Shown piece after piece: positions 59,026 to 64,000 of a DNA stretch of 64,000 nucleotides. The DNA comes from Thermoplasmata archaeon. Lineage in GTDB: Archaea > Thermoplasmatota > Thermoplasmata > Lutacidiplasmatales > UBA184. The first letter of the stretch is position 1. Every line of letters starts with the position of its first letter. The position numbers were made by a program, and so were the translations under genes. The stretch is from assembly GCA_022750195.1 (NCBI GenBank), contig JAKIWE010000001.1:680672-744671 (forward strand). The letters are read 5' to 3'. The notes below the pieces were generated by a model. That model had not been told where the DNA came from, did not search any database, and saw only the letters and a list, made by a program, of their open reading frames with translations.

Positions 59026-59766
59026 GTGACCGACTGCCTGTACCTGACGGATGCGTACCTCGTCCAGTGCGACGCGACCGTCGTCGGCCTCCGCGACGGT
59101 GGCGTGATCTTGGACAGGACGGTCTGCTACCCCGAAGGGGGCGGCCAGCCTTCCGATACCGGGACCCTGACCTCGTCTGACGGAGGGGTGTGCGCGATCT
59201 CCGGCGCCAGCAAGTCTTCCGAGGGCGTCGTGCATGCAGTCGCCGGGACCGCACCTCCCGCGGTCGGGACCCCCGTTCACCTGGCCATCGACTGGCGCCG
59301 GCGGTACCAGCACATGCGGTACCACTCTTGCTTGCACCTCCTCAGCGGCGCGGTCTTCCGGAGGTTCGGGGCGGGGATCACCGGCGGCCAGATCTACGAG
59401 GACCGGGCCCGCACCGACTTCTCGATGCCCGAGTTCAACCGGGCCGTCGCCGAGGAGCTGATCGCCGAGGTCAACCGCGTGGTCGCCGAGGACCATCCCG
59501 TCCGCGTGCGCTTCCTTCCTCGGGCGGAGGCCGAGCGGGACCCGTCGCTGGTCCGCGTCGCGGCCGAACTGATGCCGGAGGTGGACCAGGTACGTCTCAT
59601 CGACATCGAAGGGTACGACGTCCAAGCCGACGGCGGAACGCACGTTCGTTCGACGAAGGAGGTCGGGACCGTGCGGCTCGACCGCATCGAGAACAAGGGC
59701 GCGAAGAACAAGCGCGTGTACCTCGTCCTCGACGCGCCCCCGGACGGACCGACGGCCCGCGGGTGA
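59026..59766 (+). CDS. AlaX-type alanyl-tRNA editing protein
   Basis: About 246 residues homologous to the AlaRS editing domain, which removes wrongly attached Ser or Gly from tRNA-Ala in trans. The zinc motif HSCLH is in HMRYHSCLHLLSGAVFRR, and the second half-site is GGTHVRSTKEVG. The N-terminal GGGQPSDTG element is also present. The GTG at 59026 (MTDCLYLTDAYL) matches family starts. An in-frame GTG at 58969, 24 nt after the TATA box, would add 19 residues and give a leaderless mRNA. Confidence 0.9.
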   Translation: MTDCLYLTDAYLVQCDATVVGLRDGGVILDRTVCYPEGGGQPSDTGTLTSSDGGVCAISGASKSSEGVVHAVAGTAPPAVGTPVHLAIDWRRRYQHMRYHSCLHLLSGAVFRRFGAGITGGQIYEDRARTDFSMPEFNRAVAEELIAEVNRVVAEDHPVRVRFLPRAEAERDPSLVRVAAELMPEVDQVRLIDIEGYDVQADGGTHVRSTKEVGTVRLDRIENKGAKNKRVYLVLDAPPDGPTARG

Positions 59767-59858
59767 CCGGCTTCGATCGTCGGCGGCTCAGCACAGCTCG
59801 TCGAGAATCCTTCCTGCGACCGCCCAGGTGGGGATCGAGCCGGAAGGGACGGTAGGCG

Positions 59859-60821
59859 ATGACGCTCCGCATCGATGGCCGAAGGGCGGAGAACCTGCAA
59901 CGCTCCTGGAGGAGCGACCGAGAGCCCATCCTGGTCGTGGAGCCCGGCGCGGTCGTCGAGATCGAGGTTCCCGATTCGTCCGGCGCGCAACTCACAGAAA
60001 CCTCGACCCGGGCCGACCTGGCGTCGATGGACCTGACGCGCGTCGACCCCGCCGTGGGCCCCATCGACGTGCGAGGCGCCGAGCCGGGCGACGCGCTCGT
60101 CGTCGAACTGTTGGAGATCGTACCCGGAGGTTGGGGCTGGTCCGGCATCTTTCGCGAGTTCGGGTTGATCCAGGGCCGGTTCGATCCGGATCTCGTCCTC
60201 TGGAAGCTCCGGGACGGGTGGGCCACCCCCGCCTCCGGGTTCCTGCGGGACCTCCGTCTGCCGCTTCGACCGATGTTGGGCGTCATCGCCGTGGCCCCGG
60301 CGTCGGGGGAGTACCCCATGATTCCGCCCGAACGGTTCGGCGGCAACATGGACAACCCGCTCCAGTGCGCCGGTACCCGGGTCGAACTCCCGGTACTCCG
60401 GGCCGGGGCCGGGCTATCGGTGGGCGACCCGCACGCGCTGCAGGGGAACGGCGAGGTCTGCGGGACCGGGATCGAGACGTCGGCCCGGGTGCGACTCCGG
60501 GTCGACCTGCGACCCGGTCAGGCCCCTCCGTTCCCGCGGATCGAGGGCCACGAGGAGACGCTCCCGTCGCGCGAGATCGTCAGCGCCACCGGCATCGGAC
60601 CGGACCTCCACGCCGCCGCGCGCGCAGCGGTCGAGAACCTCCTGGACCGGCTCGTCGAGCTCGGTTGGAGCTACGAGGAGGGGTACCTCCTCACGAGCTT
60701 GGTCGGGGACCTCCGAATCGCCGAGATCGTCGATGAACCCAACTTCGTCGTCTCCGCCGTCTTTCCGGCAGAGCTCGCGCGGCTCCCCGAACGGAGCGCC
60801 CGGCCCGCGGGGCGGAGTTAA
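59859..60821 (+). CDS. Acetamidase/formamidase family protein
   Basis: A 320-residue FmdA/AmdA-type amidase, a zinc enzyme releasing ammonia from short amides. Family segments seen are GPIDVRGAEPGDALVVELLEI, NMDNPLQCAGTRVELPVLRAGAGLSVGDPHALQGNGEVCGTGIETSARVRLRV and SWSYEEGYLLTSLVGDLRIAEIVDEPNFVVS-like C-terminal text. It lies 92 nt after alaX and is probably co-transcribed; no separate TATA box was seen. The actual substrate is not predictable. Confidence 0.92.
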   Translation: MTLRIDGRRAENLQRSWRSDREPILVVEPGAVVEIEVPDSSGAQLTETSTRADLASMDLTRVDPAVGPIDVRGAEPGDALVVELLEIVPGGWGWSGIFREFGLIQGRFDPDLVLWKLRDGWATPASGFLRDLRLPLRPMLGVIAVAPASGEYPMIPPERFGGNMDNPLQCAGTRVELPVLRAGAGLSVGDPHALQGNGEVCGTGIETSARVRLRVDLRPGQAPPFPRIEGHEETLPSREIVSATGIGPDLHAAARAAVENLLDRLVELGWSYEEGYLLTSLVGDLRIAEIVDEPNFVVSAVFPAELARLPERSARPAGRS

Positions 60822-60825
60822 GAAA
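60818..60825 (+). promoter_or_regulatory. TATA-like box of the DUF1684 gene
   Basis: TTAAGAAA, centred 27 nt before the ATG at 60849 and overlapping the end of the amidase gene. Confidence 0.4.
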
Positions 60826-60848
60826 GGCCGCACCTCGGCGGGGTGTCC

Positions 60849-61532
60849 ATGGGCGAGGAGTACGAGAAGGAAGTCGCCACCGAGCGACGCATGAAGGACG
60901 AGTTCATGGGCCGGCATCCCGAGTCGCCGTTCGTCGCCGAAGCCGTGGGGGGGTTCCAGGGCCTTCACTACTTCCCGGTCGACGAGCGATACCGGATCCC
61001 CGCCGCCCTCAAGCGGCTCGAGGCTCCGCGCGAGGCGTTCCTCCGCACCAACCGCGACGGCGAATCAACGATGCGATTCCTCGGCGAGCTCGAGTTCACG
61101 GTGACGAAACGTCGGCTGCACCTTCGGGTCTACCACGCCGGCGAGGGGGTCGGGCTCTCCGCCTTCGTCCCGTTCCGCGACGGTACTTCCGGACGTGAGA
61201 CCTACGGGCCTGGGCGCTACCTGACGATCGAGCTCAACGAGACCGACGACTACGAGCTCGACTTCAATCGGGCGTTCAACCCGTACTGCGCGTACACCGA
61301 CGCCTACGAGTGCGCCTTCCCCCCGGCCGAGAACGACCTACCGGTGCCGATCCCGGCCGGCGAGAAGGTCTGGTCGGCCGACCGCAACCCGCGGACGCCG
61401 AACACCGTGGTGATCGACATGGTGAAGAAGGCCCGCGCGCGAACGGCGGCCTCCAAAGCCGTCCAGCCCGCCCCGCCCGCCCAGGCGAAGGCCGCTCCCC
61501 GGGAGCGACCCACGAACAAGCGTCGGAAGTAG
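60849..61532 (+). CDS. DUF1684 family protein
   Basis: About 227 residues with the DUF1684 core: GLHYFPVDERYRIPAAL, FVPFRDGTSGRETYGPGRYLTIEL and the signature FNRAFNPYCAYTDAYECAFPPAENDLPVPIPAGEK. The C-terminal 40 residues are an Ala/Pro/Lys-rich basic tail not usual for the family (RTAASKAVQPAPPAQAKAAPRERPTNKRRK) and may bind nucleic acid. Function of the family is unknown. The ATG at 60849 fits the TATA spacing; a GTG at 60843 is an alternative. Confidence 0.88.
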   Translation: MGEEYEKEVATERRMKDEFMGRHPESPFVAEAVGGFQGLHYFPVDERYRIPAALKRLEAPREAFLRTNRDGESTMRFLGELEFTVTKRRLHLRVYHAGEGVGLSAFVPFRDGTSGRETYGPGRYLTIELNETDDYELDFNRAFNPYCAYTDAYECAFPPAENDLPVPIPAGEKVWSADRNPRTPNTVVIDMVKKARARTAASKAVQPAPPAQAKAAPRERPTNKRRK

Positions 61533-61552
61533 TCCCCGCCGTCCGGCGTGAC

Positions 61553-62206
61553 TCACGCTCCGCCGTGGAGAATCATGAGGTACGTCGCGACGGCGCCGTT
61601 GATCACGAACTGAACCCCCACCGCCGCCAGCACGAGCCCCATCACACGGGTGAGGGCCATCACCCCGAGTCGGCCCATGGCCCGGAAGATCCGTTGGCCG
61701 AACGTCAGCACCACGAACGTCGAGCCGGTCGTGATCGCGACGGCGATCAGCGTAGAGGTCAGCGCGACGGGGTCGGAGCCGGCGGTCGCTGCGTAGATCA
61801 TCGTGGTGGAGATCGCTCCCGGGCCCGCCAGCAAGGGGATCCCGAGCGGGACCACCGAGATCTCGTCACGGCGGGCGAGCGCCTCGTCCTGGTCCTGGGG
61901 GGTGAGCTTCGACCGAGCGAGGCGGCCCTGGAGCATCTCGTACGCGACCAAGAACAGGATGATGCCGCCGGCGATCTCGAACGCCGCGAGCGTGAAGCCG
62001 AACGCCGCGAACAGGAACCGGCCGGCGATCGCGAAGATCCCCAACGTGGCGCCCAACACGACGACGGCGCGGCGGAGCACGACCGCGCGGTCGACGTCGG
62101 TGAAGCCGTCGGTCAGGCCCACGAAGAACGGGAGCGTTCCGAACGGGTCGACGATGGCGAAGATGCTCACGGTCACCGCGAGGAAGAATCCGATCTCGTT
62201 GATCAT
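61553..62206 (-). CDS. MarC-family (UPF0056) membrane protein
   Basis: A 217-residue protein with six hydrophobic segments and family signatures SIFAIVDPFGTLPFFVGLT, EIAGGIILFLVAYEML and VVPLGIPLLAGPGAISTTMI. Proposed to be a transporter, but the substrate is unknown; the early link to multiple antibiotic resistance has not held. A weak CAATAC box lies about 34 nt upstream of the ATG. Convergent with the DUF1684 gene. Confidence 0.92.
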   Translation of the reverse strand: MINEIGFFLAVTVSIFAIVDPFGTLPFFVGLTDGFTDVDRAVVLRRAVVVLGATLGIFAIAGRFLFAAFGFTLAAFEIAGGIILFLVAYEMLQGRLARSKLTPQDQDEALARRDEISVVPLGIPLLAGPGAISTTMIYAATAGSDPVALTSTLIAVAITTGSTFVVLTFGQRIFRAMGRLGVMALTRVMGLVLAAVGVQFVINGAVATYLMILHGGA

Positions 62207-62260
62207 CGCGTCGGCCGCCGCGCCCGTGGGGGCGGCACGGGTATTGACCGTTGCGAGGGC

Positions 62261-63151
62261 CTACTTGGAGGTCGACGGGAGAGGCGGGGATCCCCGGCGG
62301 TGGGCTCGTCGATGGTACACCACCACCGCCAGCGCGCCTCCGAAGACGGCGGCAAGCACCACACAGGGGAGGACCTCCAGCACGATGACCGTCGAGCGGA
62401 CGGTGCTGAGGTCCTGGAGGTCGGCCGAGCCGAATTGGGTCGGCGGGCCGCCGCCGAGGAGACCGGAGAGGATAGCGGTCGTGTCCACGGCCCAGTACAT
62501 GACGTCGTTCGGGTCGGCGGAGTGGTACGGATGCGCGGGGTCCTCGTTCGGCGCGGAGCCGACGATCCCGACCAGCCCGAGCTCGTGTCCGAACTCGTGG
62601 ATCATGACGGTGCTCGTCACCGCCGCCGACCCGCCAGCGGCGGCGATCGTCGCGGGGAACACCGCGATCGAGCTCCCGAAGTACGCGAGCCCGATCACTG
62701 AGGAGTCCCCGGCGTAGCTGCCGGGGACGAACAGGTAGAACAGCGACATTTGTCCCGGTCCCGGCCACGTGGTCCGAGTGGCGGCTTCCAAGTTCCAGAG
62801 GTCGGCCGTCGTGAACGAGGTGGCCGTCGAATGGATCGTCTCCACCTCGAAGCTGATCGACATCTTGCTGAGCGTCTCGTTCATCCGCATCCACAGTAGC
62901 CCGACCGAAGCCCCCGTCGGCCCTTCGCCCGGCGGAGCGGCGATCTCCACGACGAGTCGGTCGTCGGGAAAGCCGTTCAGCAACTGGTGAGCCTCCGAGC
63001 CGACCGGCGCTAGTCGTTCTGCCTGGGGCGGGTCGAGGCCGTACCACCCGAGCACGACGCCGAAGAGGACCGGCACGAGCAACAGGCCAAGGACGTACAG
63101 GATCACGGTCCGCCGACGGAAGAGGCGGGGACGCCGGTTCGTCGATGCCAT
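62261..63151 (-). CDS. Membrane-anchored metzincin-like zinc protease
   Basis: A 296-residue protein with an N-terminal helix (TVILYVLGLLLVPVLFGVVLG), an extracellular catalytic domain and a C-terminal helix (VIVLEVLPCVVLAAVFGGALAVVVYH). The zinc motif MIHEFGHELGLVGIVG gives HExxHxxG, but the third ligand position is Gly. HPYHSADPNDVMYW, about 20 residues later, may supply the third His and the Met-turn, as in matrixin-like HS-DP-M arrangements with an insertion. A CCTATAGG box is about 30 nt before the ATG. Substrate unknown. Confidence 0.75.
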   Translation of the reverse strand: MASTNRRPRLFRRRTVILYVLGLLLVPVLFGVVLGWYGLDPPQAERLAPVGSEAHQLLNGFPDDRLVVEIAAPPGEGPTGASVGLLWMRMNETLSKMSISFEVETIHSTATSFTTADLWNLEAATRTTWPGPGQMSLFYLFVPGSYAGDSSVIGLAYFGSSIAVFPATIAAAGGSAAVTSTVMIHEFGHELGLVGIVGSAPNEDPAHPYHSADPNDVMYWAVDTTAILSGLLGGGPPTQFGSADLQDLSTVRSTVIVLEVLPCVVLAAVFGGALAVVVYHRRAHRRGSPPLPSTSK

Positions 63152-63177
63152 TCGCCCGGGTCTAGGCGCGCCAGCCC

Positions 63178-63209
63178 CCTATAGGACCCCCGCGAACCAC
63201 ACTCAAATT
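63178..63209. promoter_or_regulatory. Divergent promoters of the metzincin and winged-helix genes
   Basis: CCTATAGG (63178-63185) lies about 30 nt before the minus-strand ATG at 63151. CAAATTA (63204-63210) lies about 28 nt before the plus-strand GTG at 63235. Confidence 0.5.
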
Positions 63210-63234
63210 AAGTTGCAGGTCTGATAGGAGTCCG

Positions 63235-63621
63235 GTGGCGGACCGGCGGTACAAGGGCTATCGGATCTACGCCTACATCGCCCTGGCCCGGTTGTTCGCC
63301 GAGCTCAACCTGGACCTGCGGCAGGACGATGTGGTCCACCGCGCCGAGGCCGCGCTCGCTTCCTACTCAGGCCGGATCTCGAAAGAGGAGGTTCTGCACG
63401 CCATCCGCTCCAACTCCCACATGACCGAGAAGGTCCTTGAATTCCTGACCTCCGAGGGGTACGCCACCGTCCAGCGTGACGACCGCGGCTACGACATCCG
63501 GATCACGCCCGCCGGCGTCGACCACCTGAGGAAGTACAATCAATTCTACCGCGACCTGTACCGCTCCGAGCTCGACCAACACTACCGGTTCGTGCGACCG
63601 CCGGAGTGGATGAAGGGCTGA
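63235..63621 (+). CDS. Small winged-helix DNA-binding protein
   Basis: A 128-residue protein that is helical at the N-terminus and has a winged-helix core (RISKEEVLHAIRSNSHMTEKVLEFLTSEGYATVQRDDRGYDIRITPAGVDHLRKYN). The wing and the ITPAG turn are typical of archaeal PadR/MarR-like regulators. It starts at a leaderless GTG and is divergent from the metzincin gene, which it could control. Confidence 0.75.
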   Translation: MADRRYKGYRIYAYIALARLFAELNLDLRQDDVVHRAEAALASYSGRISKEEVLHAIRSNSHMTEKVLEFLTSEGYATVQRDDRGYDIRITPAGVDHLRKYNQFYRDLYRSELDQHYRFVRPPEWMKG

Positions 63622-63633
63622 GCCCTGCGGCGC

Positions 63634-64000
63634 TTACGGCACGCCGAGGACATGAGGGACGAAGTCGTAGCTCCCGTCCGCGTTCTCGCTGATCACTTCG
63701 AGGCTGGCCCGATAGCTCCCGAGCCCCCGACGGAAGACGACCGGGTGACCGACCGCGTACTCGTACGCGTCCTCGGGTAGGGGCGCGGTCTTCGGCCGGA
63801 GCAGGATCAGTCGGACCACCGCCCCGGGAAGCTGGGGGGCGACGGCGAGAGCGTCGGTCTCCATCCGCCGAAGGTCGTCGATGCTCACCGTCTCCGGCGC
63901 GATGCGCCCGAGCACGGAAAAGCCCCGGTCCCCTCGACCGAGGGCGCGCCAGAGCGTCCCTCCGCGGCGGGTGACCACGATGTCGAAGGGCCGCGCCGCC
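63634..64000 (-). CDS. Hypothetical protein, N-terminus probably beyond the window
   Basis: The visible part ends VRLILLRPKTAPLPEDAYEYAVGHPVVFRRGLGSYRASLEVISENADGSYDFVPHVLGVP. The track gives a GTG start at 63978, but the frame stays open to the window edge (AARPFDIVVTRRGGTLWRALGRG), and that text reads like continuous coding sequence. No family recognised. It converges with the winged-helix gene, 12 nt between ends. Confidence 0.55.
   Translation of the reverse strand, partial: AARPFDIVVTRRGGTLWRALGRGDRGFSVLGRIAPETVSIDDLRRMETDALAVAPQLPGAVVRLILLRPKTAPLPEDAYEYAVGHPVVFRRGLGSYRASLEVISENADGSYDFVPHVLGVP

Noticed and set aside
1-64000. CRISPR arrays, rRNA or tRNA genes, prophage or integrase modules
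   Set aside because: Read through for direct repeats, conserved rRNA cores and GTTCRANNC B-box elements in intergenic regions; none was found. The only mobile-type gene is tnpB.

Overview
The window is about 64 kb of GC-rich DNA from an archaeon, most likely a high-GC Thermoplasmatota (soil or sediment type). That placement is inferred from content. Archaeal markers are deoxyhypusine synthase, the ribosome-recycling ATPase ABCE1, the GTP cyclohydrolase MptA, Mre11-Rad50, an RNase P RNA, a probable C/D box guide RNA and TATA-box promoters. Many start codons lie 24-31 nt after a TATA-like box, which points to leaderless mRNAs. A smaller set of genes has the box about 26 nt upstream of a Shine-Dalgarno sequence, which would place the SD at the 5' end of the transcript. 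No rRNA, tRNA or CRISPR array was seen. Because of the GC content, most ORF-track entries are shadows.

Layout. 1-6.3 kb: a TldD/TldE protease pair, three small genes (two with CxxC motifs), and an HTH-STAND ATPase-TPR regulator. 6.3-14.3 kb: a molybdopterin oxidoreductase with deoxyhypusine synthase, a second STAND-like TPR protein, a pyrB-pyrI-GDT1 operon, a DMT permease and rnpB (minus strand). 14.3-24.4 kb: a HisA-like protein, a large secreted PKD protein, the C/D box RNA, a bacterial-type ThrRS, a lone TnpB, a membrane pyrophosphatase and a 14-codon CxxCxC ORF. 24.4-35.8 kb: a small-protein/mre11/rad50 operon, an aldo/keto reductase, a methyltransferase, pirin, a TetR gene divergent from two membrane proteins, and a phosphoesterase.

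35.8-46.1 kb is an iron-sulfur and sulfur-transfer neighbourhood. It holds an iscU/sufU-ferredoxin-radical SAM operon with overlapping genes, sufD, sufB, sufS, sufC and a divergent SufR-like regulator. Directly after it come a JAMM protease and a single gene fusing a ubiquitin-like MoaD/ThiS domain, an E1-like adenylyltransferase and a rhodanese. The sufC/sufR and sufD promoters share a candidate operator. A MIP18/SufT-like gene lies at 56 kb.

46-64 kb: membrane and secreted proteins (PH domain, YVTN propeller, PKD), an operon running mptA, two FtsX-type permeases, their ATPase and ABCE1, then AlaX, an acetamidase/formamidase, a DUF1684 protein, a MarC protein, a membrane metzincin and a winged-helix protein. 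The genes at both edges are cut by the window. All functions are assigned from recognisable motifs and family resemblance by eye; no search was run.
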